Source: Orbilia blumenaviensis (taxonomy: Eukaryota; Ascomycota; Orbiliomycetes; Orbiliales; Orbiliaceae). Taken from it: a stretch of 64,000 nucleotides of DNA. Below are positions 25,883-37,583 of the stretch, in pieces. A program made the translations under genes and the position numbers. Under the pieces are notes generated by a model. It had not been told where the DNA came from and did not search any database. It worked only from the letters and a program-made list of their open reading frames with translations. The first letter of the stretch is position 1; each line of letters opens with the position of its first letter. Where the stretch lies: assembly GCA_036872755.1 (NCBI GenBank), contig JAVHNS010000006.1, positions 2,356,001 through 2,420,000 on the forward strand, given 5' to 3'.

Positions 25883-27085
25883 TTCTACCAAGCGCGCCAA
25901 GACTTGAAAATCTTTATATAAATTTATATAAGTGAAAATTGTTGAAAATTTTTAAGTACACCAAAAATAATATATTTTTTAAATTGATTTTATAGGAAAT
26001 TTTACTCAATCCTTGTACTCGGGAGTTCAATTTCAACCCTCCTTGTTAGTCGGGCAAAACAAAAAAATAGTTTTAAATATCCATTTTTTTAATATTTTAT
26101 ACAAAATATATTTAATAATTAAATATTAAAAAATATTATAAATAAATTTTATTATAAATAAAAAAAATATTTAATTATTTTAAATATAATTAAAAAAATT
26201 TTAAAAATAAATTTTTTAAAAACTTCATTTATTTAAATATAATTTTTAATTATAATATTTAATTTAATATTAATTTAATTTATAATTAATTATTAATATT
26301 TGTTTGTAAAAAAAGAATTATAATGAAAAATATATTTTTGTTAAATTCCATATTTAAAAAAAATATAATGATAATAAATTTATTATAATTTTTTAATTTT
26401 TTATTAATTATTTTATAAAATAAAAATTATAAATTTTAATATATTTTTTAATTTACTTTTTTATTTAAAATTAAAAATAAATTTTTATAATAAACTCTTA
26501 AATACAATTAATTTTTAAATAACTATAAATTAAATAATTATAATATAAAAAAATAATTTTTTTTTAAAATTTCTTAATCAAAATATAAAATAAATTTTGA
26601 AATATAATAATTTTATTAATTAATTTAAGATAAAAAAATATATATTTTTTTTTTAAAAATTTATTATATAATAAAATTTTGTTTATAAATTTTAAAAATT
26701 TTTTATTAAAAATTATTTTTAATATTATATTTTATTAAATTTAAAAATTTGTTAATAAAGATTTAATTTTTAATATTATTATATTTAAAAATTACTTTTT
26801 TATTAAATTTAAAATTTTTAATAAAATTTAATTTTTTATTTATTATATTTATAAAAATATTTTTTTTTTTTAAAATATATTATTTTTATATTATATTTAT
26901 TAAAAAATTTTTATTATTAAATTTATTATTTATTAAATTTTTTTATAATTAAAAAGTAAATGAAATTTTTATAATTAAATAAAATTATAAAGAATTTTTT
27001 ATTTTAAAAGTAAATATATTATTTTTAATATATTTTTATAATAATTATTAATTTTTTATTATAAATAATATATTATAATTATATT

Positions 27086-27640
27086 TGTCATGGCCAGCCA
27101 TACTAGGTATGTCTTGGCATGTTAAACATGAGTTCATTTAGCTTTGGGTTCAGTTTATAGATTAGATTTATAGTATAAATATTTGGAAGATGAGTTTAAA
27201 AATAAATTAAGCCAAAACTAGATTATTTATAGATATATTATTCTAATAATATATTTGATTGTTAAGTTTATTTAATATATTAAATGAATAAAAGCATATT
27301 TAATACTATTTTAGCATTTAATGCTCATGTTTATAAACAATTTACATTTATATAAATAATATTCATATATATAAGAATTTTTAAATAATAATAATCTTAA
27401 GATTTTTTCTTAAATTCCATTAATCAACTTATTAATATTTAATATATTTTGTTTACTACCTTTATTTATTAAACCTAATACTCCTATATTAAAAGTTATA
27501 TTATTTAATATTTTTATATTTAATTTAATTTACTTTAAAAAAATAATTTAAATATTTTAAATTAAAAATATAATTAACCAAAAAATATTAAATTATTTTA
27601 AGAATTTTTTATTTAAAAAATATTTAAAATAAATATAACA
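27086..27640 (+). repeat. 5' LTR of the complete gypsy element
   Basis: Starts TGTCATGGCCAGCCATACTA and ends TAACA. The first 115 bases are almost unmutated while the last part is converted. The primer-binding site cannot be identified: the next bases (ctttaaccaattt) do not begin TGG. Confidence 0.88.
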
Positions 27641-28993
27641 CTTTAACCAATTTAATTTTTAATAATAAAATAAAAATTATATATTAAATAATAATAATAA
27701 CACCAAATATCACAATTTTCATAATATTATTTATAAAATAAAAAATAATTTCTTTAATAAAATAATACATCTACTAATTACAATTTAAAATTAACAGATA
27801 TAAATAAAAAAATTATTTATAAAATAAATTAAATTACCTCTTTTAAAACTAATCATTAACAATAAAAATTTAAAATTAATATAAATTAATAATTTATTTA
27901 AATAATATAAAAATATTAAATATATTAATATTACAACTAAAATACAACCAATATTAAATTATTTTTAAAAATATAAATAATTACTTAACATAATATTAAA
28001 CTTATTTAATATAATAATTAGTATAAAAAAACTTTTAAATAAACAAATTTTATTATTAATTATAGAAAATCTTATTAAAAAAATAATTAATATAAAAAAT
28101 AAATATAAATAAATTATTACAAATAAAGAAAAAATATTCCTACACAAATAGTTAAAATATGACACTTTTAAAATAAATTATAATAAAAAAAAAATTAAAA
28201 CTAATATTAATAAGATATTTAAAATCAAAAATTTAATAAAGTATTTTAATAAATTTAAAAAAATTAATTATTTTTTTTATTAATTTTTAATTTATTTTAA
28301 AATATAAAATAATAAATTTTTAAATAATAAAATTAAAATTATTTTTATAAAAATATACTTAAAAAATTTAATTTTTTAAATATTTATTAATTACAATAAT
28401 TATTATATTAAAAATAAAATTAACTTTAATATTTATATTCTTAAAATTATAATAAATTATAAAAAATTTATCATATTTTTTAAATAATAATATAAAAAAA
28501 ATAATAAAATCAACAAAACTTATAAAAATTTTAAAAAACTTAAATAAATTAACTTAATTTATAAATATTTTTATAAATTTAACCAAATTATTTTTTTTAT
28601 TAAATAGAATAAATCCAATATCACCTATTAAATTTAAAAAAAATTAAAACCAAAATTAAAAATTTAAATTTTTTTTAAAAAATAATAACTTAAAAAACCC
28701 CTAAAACAAATAAAAATATAAAAAATAATTATTAAAATCAATAATATTTATTAATATAATAAATATAATTAAAAAAAAAAAATTTTTATAATTATAATTT
28801 TAAAAAAAACAAAAACAAAAAAAAAATATTCTAAAACCAGAATAATAAAAAAAATAAAAATTAATATAAAAATAAAAATAGAAATTTTATTTTAAATAAG
28901 ATTTTTAGACTAGTTTTTATAAATTTCAATATAATTTAACATAATCATCTATATAATAAAAAATTTAAAAAATCAAAATCTAATAATCTTATT

Positions 28994-29038
28994 TATTATA
29001 ATTACAATAAATCAAAATATATTATTAAAAATTATAAA
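28994..29038 (+). pseudogene. Gag zinc-knuckle fossil
   Basis: In one frame, Tyr codons occupy positions 1, 4, 9 and 14, with Lys at position 8. These are the positions of Cys, Cys, His, Cys and Gly in a CCHC zinc knuckle (C-x2-C-x4-H-x4-C). Each change is explained by RIP (TGT/TGC to TAT/TAC, CAT to TAT, GGA to AAA). Two other copies (54360-54404 plus strand, 40120-40164 minus strand) keep the spacing, though the last position differs in one. It lies about 1.35 kb after the 5' LTR, where a gag nucleocapsid would be. Confidence 0.7.
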
Positions 29039-31614
29039 AAGCCATAATAAAATAACATATTTTAATAATGTAAAAATATTAGATTTATAAATATTAATTT
29101 TTTATTACTACTTGTTATGAAGAAAATTCAAATAATATATTAATTTACTCCTTAGAAGATTGAATAACTTCAGCAGTAAATTCTTGAGTAAGCTTCAAAT
29201 TACTTAACCACTTTTGAATTTATTATTTAAGAAGAAAAAACTGGATTTGAAATTATTTTAATTACTTATGATTTAATTTTTTAAAAATATTATTAACTTT
29301 GGAATAATTTGATGTTTGGAATTCATTTAAATTATGAAAAATGTTCTAATGGATAATTTATTTAAGAGTATATGTTTAAAAAAATTCATTATATTTACTT
29401 AATTTATATTAATTTTATATTATGAAATCCTAAAATTTATTTATGATTTATTAATGTAGTAGAGGATTTTTTTATTAAAATAAATTTATTATTTATTTAT
29501 AATTAAATCTTTTATAAATAAGAAAATTTTTTTATAAAATATTTAAATAATAAAAAGAAAATTTATAAAAAATTTTTTTTTAATTTTTTAATTATATTTT
29601 ATAAAAGTTAAAATGATGATGAAGTTTTTGTTTTTAAAATTTATATTGATAATATAATCTTTATAAAATTTAAAAAAAAATAAATTTAATATATAAATTA
29701 TTAAAAAGAAATTTATAATTAATACAAAAATTATAATTATATAATTTAAAATTAATTAAACTTTAAATATTTAAATTATTATATTATTTTTATTATTAAA
29801 TATATTAGATATAGATATATTAAAAATTAAAAATAATTTTTTTTTAAAAAATATTAAAATATTTTTTTTTATATTAATAGTAATTTTTATGAAATTAATT
29901 TTACAAAAAATTAGGAAATTTATTATAAAAAAATTAAAAATATTAATTTTCTTTTTATTTACAAATAAATTAATAAAATTAAATATATTATTTTAGAATA
30001 TTAGGAAATTATTTTTAATTACTATTTATATAAGAATTAACTTTTAGATGTAAGATTTTATAAATATATTCTTTATTTTTACAATTTTTATTATAATAAA
30101 TAAAATTTATATATTAAATATTTTAATTTTATCTAATTTATTTTTTATAATTTTAATATTTTTTTTAATTATAAAAAATATTTTTATTAATATTTTTTTT
30201 AAATTATTATTTAATTTTTAATTTATTAAAATATTTATATTATTTAATTTAATATTAATTATAAAGAAAAAATTATAAAATATTATTAAAAAAATAAATA
30301 TTATTATATAATTAGTATTAAATATATTATTAAATATGATTTAATTAAAAAAAAAAATTATTAATACCAACTTTATAAAAAATTAACTATTTATTTATTT
30401 TATGAAGGATATAATTTTTATATTAATTATATTTGAAAATATATTATTTTTATTAGAAATTTTTATGTTCTAAAAATCAAATTAAATACTTGAAATATGG
30501 GATGGTGATGTATATATTATTAAAATTTTATTTTTGATATTTAATTTAATTTCAAATATTATTTCTAAAACAATTATTTTAATTATGGATAGAATAATTT
30601 TGTCTTATTTTATTATTAATTTAAAATTATTGATTTTAAATAAGGTTATTTTAAATTGAGATTTAATAGATTTTTTTATATTAACAAAATTAAATTTACC
30701 AATATTTATGGAAGAATGAATATGGAAGAAAAAAATTAAAAAAATTTTAAGATTTGATGTTGTTTGAAGAATCCAAATTATGTATTATTAAAAATAAATT
30801 ATTTAAATAACTTTTTTTATAGTTAACTAAAAATTATTTCTTTTTATTAATTAATATTAACAGAAATTTTAATATATTTTTATTAAATTATAAAATAAAA
30901 AATTTATTTATTTATTTTAAAATTATTAAATGATTTAATTTATTTTATATTTAGAAATTTTAAAAAATATATATTATTATTTTTAATAATAATCTTTTTA
31001 AAATAATTATTTACGAAATTATTTTTATTTTTTTTATAAATAAATATTTAAAAACAATTACAATAAATATTCTAAAAACTTTTTATAAATTAATTTTCAA
31101 ATTTCTTTAATTAGAAAAATATAACTTAAGTATTAATTGGAGAATTTGTTATTTTAAATTTTTAAAATATAATTATAAAAAAATTTATTCTAAAATTTGA
31201 TTGGATAATCAATTTTTAAAAAAAATTCATTATTAATTTACTTAATATATGTTATAAAAAAAAGTTAACAACCACCTCTAAAACAAACTTTATTTTATAA
31301 GATATATTTTTCTTAAAATATAAAAAATTAATAAAAAAAAGAAGGAGATTTTAGATTAAATTTTTAAAAATAATAAATTAATTTTTTAATTTTTAAATAA
31401 ACAAAATTTTTTATTAAAAATTAATTAATTTATATATTATATTTTTTTAAAAAAAAAAATTTAACCAAAATCTCTATTTATATATGCATATATAAAAAAA
31501 AAAATTACAATTTTACAAAAATATATTAATAAAAATTTTTATAATAAATTTATTCAATTTTTTAACTTATTTATAAAATATTTTATATTATTTATACTAA
31601 AATTTAATAAAAAA

Positions 31615-32100
31615 TTACAAATATATATTAATTATAAAAACTTAAATAATATTACAATTAAAAACACTAAATCTTTATTATTAATAAACAAATTTTTTAA
31701 TTACTTAATAAATACAAATTATTTTATTAAATTAAATATTATTAATATTTATTATAATATTAAAATAAATTTAAAAAAAGAATAGAAAATAATTTTTTAA
31801 TGCTGTTATAATTTATTTAAATATTTAATTATATTATTTAAGTTAATTAATATATTAGTTTTTTTTTAAATTTTTATAAATTATATACTTCAAAAATATA
31901 TAAATATTATTTATATTATTTATTTAAATAATATTTTAATTTTTAGCAAAATATTAGAAAAATATAAAAAAAATATTAATGTAATATTAAAATTTTTTTA
32001 AAACTATAATTTATATGTGGTATTAGATAAATCAAAATTTGCTATTACTAAATGTGAATTTTTAAAAATTATAATTATCTTAAATAAAATTAAAATAAAT
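31615..32100 (+). pseudogene. Reverse transcriptase fossil (Ty3/gypsy type)
   Basis: One frame runs through the whole block. It holds a Leu-x4-Asn-Tyr-Lys-Asn-Leu-Asn-Asn stretch at the start (31615-31650), a TAG at 31783 where a conserved Trp codon is expected, and the catalytic box at 31921-31932 reading Tyr-Leu-Asn-Asn where Tyr-Leu-Asp-Asp is expected. Ile-Leu-Ile-Phe-Ser follows. The nearly intact Phe-Ala-Ile-Thr-Lys-Cys-Glu-Phe (32038-32061) is in the same frame. Stops and Asp-to-Asn changes are all G-to-A or C-to-T. The family recognition is from memory. Confidence 0.82.
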
Positions 32101-32331
32101 TTTAAAAAAATTTAAATTATTTAAAATTAACCTCTACCTAAAAATATTAAAGAAATATAATTATTTTTTAAATTTTATAATTATTATTAATAATTTATTT
32201 AAAAATATAATTTTATATTAACAATATTTTTTAAATTTATTAAAAAATAATTAAAATTTAAAATAATATTTAAAAGAATTTAAATTTTTAAAATTTTTAA
32301 GAAATTATTTATTTTTATTTTTATTTTTAAA

Positions 32332-32420
32332 TTTTATGATTTGAAATTTTTTATTAAAATTAAAATCAATATTTTTATAGTAGTGTTAAAAGTTTATTTA
32401 TTTTAATTTTATAAAAATAA
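32332..32420 (+). pseudogene. RNase H domain fossil
   Basis: In the same frame as the RT fossil (411 bases after the catalytic box), Tyr-Asp then about ten residues and an Ile-Lys-Ile-Lys-Ile-Asn stretch fit the start of a Ty3/gypsy RNase H, where a Glu-Thr-Asp-Ala-Ser motif is expected. Catalytic acidic codons are converted. Moderate certainty, from position and spacing. Confidence 0.5.
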
Positions 32421-33239
32421 ATAATAATATTTTATTATTTATATTTTTTATAAATTTAATATAATATAACTATAATATACTATTTATAATAAAAAATTAA
32501 TAATTATTATAAAAATTTATTAAAAATAATATATTTATTTCTAAAATAAAGAATTTTTTATAATTTTATTTAATTATAAAAATCTTATTTATTTTTTAAT
32601 TATAAAAAAATTTAATAAATAATAAATTTAATAATAAAAATTTTTTAATAAATATAATATGAAAATAATATATTTTAAAAGAAAAAAAAATATTTTTATA
32701 AATATAATAAATAAAAAATTAGATTTTATTAAAAATATTGAGTTTAATAAAAAAATAATTCTTAAATATAATAATATTAAAAATTAAATTCTTATTAATA
32801 AATTTTTAAATTTAATAGAATATAATATTAAAAATAATTTTTAATAAAAAGTCTTTAAAATTTATAAACAAAATTCTATTATATAATAAATTTTAAAAAC
32901 AAAAAACATATTTTTTTATTTTAAATTAATTAATAGAATTATTATATTTTAAAACTTGTTTTATATTTTAATTAAAAAATTTTAAGAAAAATTTATTTTT
33001 TTATATTATAATTATTTAATTTATAATTATTTTAAAATTAATTATATTTAAAAACTTATTATAAAAATTTATTTTTAATTTTAAATAAGAAAATAAATTA
33101 AAAAATATATTAAAACTTATAATTTTTATTATAAAAATAAATTTAATTAATATAAATTTTATAAAATTTTTTAATTATATAATGTATTAAATATATTTTT
33201 CAAAATTATTATTTATGACTTTATATAAGAAATATTTTT

Positions 33240-33323
33240 AGTATAAAATTTTTTTATTAATAAATTATATAATAAAATATTAATTATTATAAATAAATTA
33301 ATAAAAATTACTATTTTTGTTTT
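33240..33323 (+). pseudogene. Integrase core fossil
   Basis: 28 codons without a stop. They read Phe-Phe-Ile-Asn-Lys-Leu, then Ile-Leu-Ile-Ile-Ile-Asn-Lys-Leu-Ile-Lys-Ile-Thr-Ile-Phe-Val. This fits the integrase core strand and the following conserved Val-Val-Asp-Arg-Leu-Thr-Lys block, with Asp to Asn and Arg to Lys. The frame differs from RT, so at least one indel lies between. Confidence 0.55.
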
Positions 33324-35683
33324 ATAAAATAATTAATAAAAAACTAAAAAATTATAATAAATTTATTATAATTATATTTTTTTTAAATATAAAATTTAAT
33401 AAAAATATATTTTTAATTATAATTTTTTTTTTATAAGTAAATATTAATAGTTAATTATAAATTAAATTGGTATTAAATTAAATATTATAATTAAAAGTTA
33501 TATTTAAATAAATAAAATTTTTAAAAAACTTATTTAAATCTTTGAGATTTATTTTTGAAATTTTCTTAATTATATTTAAAATAATTAAATATTTTTTTTA
33601 TTTATAATAAAATTTATTTATAATATTTTTTAATATTTAATTATTAAGTATATTTTGTATAAAGTATTAAAAAAATAAATATTTAAAACTATTTTTTTTT
33701 TTTTATGTTAAAAAAAGTTGTTTCTAAAACTAAAGAATATATGAAATTAATAAAAAATGTTTATAATATTTTTATAAAAAATTTTTAATTTTTATAAAAA
33801 AAAATAAATTATTATTATGATAAATAATAGGAAAAAATTTTAGATTTTAAAAAAAAAAATAAAATATATTTGTTTATATAAAACTTAAAAATTAAATAAT
33901 TTAATAAAAAATTTAATTTTTAAAAATTTAATTTATATGTAATTAAAAAAAAAATTAAAAAATATTATTTTAAATTTAATATATTTAAATTAATATAAAT
34001 ATATAAAATGTTTTATATTTTAGTTTTAAAAAAAACTTTTTTAGGATTTAAAAAAAATTTAAATAAGATTGAAATTAAATATAATAATTATATAAAATAT
34101 AAAGTTAAAAAAATTTTTAATAAATTTAATAATAATAATAAATATTTTATTTATTAAATTATTTTTTATAAATTAAAAGATGATTTTTGGTAATTAAAAA
34201 AAAATATTTTATTATAAATTATATAAAATTATTTTAAAAATAAAAATTTATTTTATTAATTTGATATTTTTATATTTAAATAAAAATAAAAAAAATTTAA
34301 AAAAAATAAAAATTAATATATTTTGTAGATTTTTGATTTATAAAAATATAATTTTTTTATTTAATTAATTTTTATATTTATAAATTTTTTTTATAAATAT
34401 TTATTTTTATAAATATATAATTTAAATAGATATTTATAATATTATTTATTTAATTATTTTTTAATTTTTTTTAAATATTTTATTTTTTTAATTAACAAAA
34501 TTTTATATTTTAATAATATTAATAAGTAATTATATAAAAATTATATTAATAAAATAATACCATAAATTATTAAAGTTAATAATTTAATATAAATTATAAT
34601 AAGATAATAAAATATAATTTAATTTAAAAATAAGAAATTATAAATATATAACAAGAAATTAGTTAAAATTTTAAATAATATTTTAAAGAAAATCTTTTAT
34701 AAAAAATATGAAATAATTTTTATCTTATTTAACAAAAAAATTTATTATATCTGTTAAAATATTGTAGAAAAAGTTAACCATTTCATTAAGTATTAATAAA
34801 CCTTTATTAATTTTTTTTTTAAAAATCAAATTATTTTTGAACAATATATCATTTTTAATAATTCTTTATTCTTCATAAAAAAAAAATTTACAATATTTAC
34901 ATATAATCACTGATATCTTAATTAATTAATATTTAAACTTAACTATAATTATATTAAATTTAATTAAAAATTTTAAAAATTTTACCTAACTTTCAATAAT
35001 TTTTTAATATACTACTTCATAATAAATAAAAATTTCTTTTAATTTTTTAAACTTTTTATTTTAGATTTCCATAATATAATCTATTAAAAATTTTAAATTA
35101 AAACCCATACAAAGCAAAAAAAAATTAAAATTACTTACATAAAACTACATTACACCTTTCTATTCAACTTTATCAATAATAAATTTTATATTTAATAGTA
35201 TTTTTTAATATGATATAATTATAATTATTTTTTTTATAGAAAAAATATATATTTATAATAGAAATATTTTTTAATTTAAAATATTTAAAAAAAATATTTT
35301 ACTTTTATTTTATAATAATATAATTTTTTAATTTTTTAATAAAAACAAATAATCAATTTTATTATATAATTAAAAAACAAAATAAAATAAAAATATTTGG
35401 TTATATAAATTAAAAAATATTTTATAATTTAAATTTTAAAATTTAATTATAATATAAATTATAATTATTTATATTTAATTTTAATTATATAATTATATAA
35501 CATAATTATAAAAATTAAACTTTTAAATACAAAAATTCTTATATATAAATTTTTTTTAAATAATTTTTTTATATAATAAAATTTTATAAACAAATTTTAT
35601 ATAAAAATTTTATATTAAATTTTATTATATTTTTTTTTTATAACAAAATTTTATATAAAATTTTTTTTTTTAAAAATTTTCTT

Positions 35684-35700
35684 GAAAAAAAAAAAAATAA
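35684..35700 (+). other. Polypurine tract before the 3' LTR
   Basis: Purine-rich run (g followed by A-rich bases) directly abutting the LTR start at 35701. The outer element has the matching purine run beside its own 3' LTR. Confidence 0.6.
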
Positions 35701-36255
35701 TATTATAATCAATTATATTAAATATATTTTAATATATTAAATATAAGTTTATTTAATTTTAGATTTAATTTATAAATTAAATTTATAATATAAATATTTA
35801 GAAAATAAATTTAAAAATAAATTAGATTAAAATTAGATTGTTTGCAAATATATTATTTTGATAATATATTTAATTATTAAATTTATTTAATATATTAAAT
35901 AAATAAAAATATATTTAATATTATTTTAATATTTAATATTTATATTTATAAATAATTTATATTTATATGGATAATATTTATATATATAAGGATTTTTAAA
36001 TAATAATAATTTTAAAGTTTTTTCTTAAATTTTGTTAATTAATTTATTAATATCTAATATACTTTATTTATTATCTTTATTTATTAAATTTAATATTCCT
36101 ATATTAAAAATTATATTATTTAATATTTTTATATTTAATTTAATTTATTTTAAGAAAATAATCTGAATATTTTAAATTAAAAATATAATTAGTTAAAAAA
36201 CACTAGGCTGTTTTAGGAATTTCCTATTTGGGAAATACCCAGGACAGGTGTAACA
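35701..36255 (+). repeat. 3' LTR of the complete gypsy element
   Basis: Same length as the 5' LTR. Its start is fully converted (tattataatcaattatat where the 5' LTR has TGTCATGGCCAGCCATAC). Its last 65 bases are unmutated (tttgggaaatacccaggaca at 36228-36247) and end TAACA. It is the mirror image of the 5' LTR. Confidence 0.88.
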
Positions 36256-36841
36256 ATATTATATTAAATTTATAAAAAATATAAATAATAAAATATTATT
36301 ATTTATTTTTATAAAATTAAAATAAATAAAATTCTAATATTATTATAAAAATATTAATTTCAATTTTAATAAACAATTTTAAATTATAAAATTTAAAAAT
36401 AAAATAAAAATAAAAAATTTCTTAAAAATTTCAAAAATTTAAATTCTTTTAAATATTATTTTAAACTTTAATTATTTTTAATTAATTTAAAAAATATTAT
36501 TAATATAAAATTATATTTTTAAATAAATTATTAATAATAATTATAAAATTTAAAAAATAATTATATTTTTTTAATATTTTTAAAAAAAAACTAATTTTAA
36601 ATAATTTAAATTTTTTTAAAATCTATTTTAATTTTATTTAAAATAATTATAATTTTTAAAAATTTGTATTTAATAATAATAAATTTTAATTTATTTAATA
36701 TTATATATAAATTATAATTTTAAAAAAAATTTTAATATTATATTAATATTTTCTTTATATTTTTTTAATATTTTATTAAAAATTAAAATATTATTTAAAT
36801 AAATAATATAAATAATATTTATATATTTTTAAAATATATAA

Positions 36842-37583
36842 CTAGGAGGCTGCTGCGCAGCACTCAAACCCGACTGCAGCATCTTGATTTTAAATGAATA
36901 ATATATAATAATCAATATAATCATTAATATAATAACTAATATAATAATTAATAATATAATTAATATAACAATTAATATAATAATTAATATAATTTTAATA
37001 TAACTTTTGTGTGTGTGTGATCACGTGACCATTTTCGACGTTAAAACTATTTTTTATTTAATTTTAAAATTTTGTGACGTCACTTTTATTATGTGTCACG
37101 TGACAATTTTGCCTGGAAAAACTAAATTAAATTAAAATAAAATTAAATAAAAATTAAATAAAAATAGTTTTAACGTCGAAAATAGTCACGTGATGACATT
37201 TTCGCTAAAAGTGATTTAATTAAAAAAAATAAAAAAAATATAAAAATAATAGTTAGAGATTTGTCTGCTTATAAGAAGTTAGATAAATAATTAGAAGAGA
37301 GTATATTAAAATTCTAAAATCATAAACTTAAAAATATAAAAACAATAAAGATTTTTGTCAGAGGTAATTTTTAAAATTTTTTAAAATTTTTTAACAATTT
37401 TTTGCCAAAACTTAAAAGTAATGTCAAGACTCTCAAAATACCATACAAATTTATATGGCAAAAATAAAAAATAAAAATTTCTAAGTCAGCTAAAAACGAC
37501 ACATTTTTTCAAGACCCCCTAGCATGGACAACGCCTCACGCGCTGGTTCATCTTTAACCCTCCTGCATAAATGCAGTCGGGCA
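36842..37583 (-). mobile_element. Helitron-like element B7, best-preserved CACGTG module
   Basis: The plus strand starts CTAGGAGGCTGCTGCGCAGC and ends GCAGTCGGGCA, with the ATTTAT-type left hairpin. Flanks A and T match the undisturbed paralog at 31880/31881. It splits the RT region of the outer gypsy element. Inside are TCACGTGACC at 37021, the palindrome GTGACGTCAC at 37074-37083, GTCACGTGAC near 37096-37105 and AGTCACGTGA ending at 37193, arranged as a long inverted repeat. Confidence 0.82.

Larger units (their letters stand above)
24466..26056 (-). mobile_element. Helitron-like element C3
   Basis: The plus strand starts CTGGACGGCTGCTTC (variant of CTAGACGG) and ends AGTCGGGCA. It is the longest C copy (1,591 bp), mostly because of tandem arrays. 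It interrupts the outer gypsy element within the sequence matching the poly-T run at 33692-33704. In element orientation the flanks are T and T. The interior near 25770-25790 has TCACGTGATGATTTTCGCC. Confidence 0.72.
27086..36255 (+). mobile_element. Complete Ty3/gypsy-type LTR retrotransposon
   Basis: Two 555-bp direct LTRs (27086-27640 and 35701-36255) and the exact 5-bp duplication ATATT (27081-27085 and 36256-36260) define a 9,170-bp element. It sits inside an older relative in the opposite direction: the sequence left of 27086 and right of 36255 joins to match about 32440-32480 in reverse complement. Internal remnants occur in the order zinc knuckle, RT, RNase H, integrase, which is the Ty3/gypsy order and differs from copia. 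All domains carry RIP-type stops and lost cysteines, histidines and aspartates, so it is dead. Confidence 0.9.

Noticed and set aside
27641..27660. Primer-binding site after the 5' LTR
   Set aside because: No TGG start and no clear tRNA complement. Mutation prevents a call.
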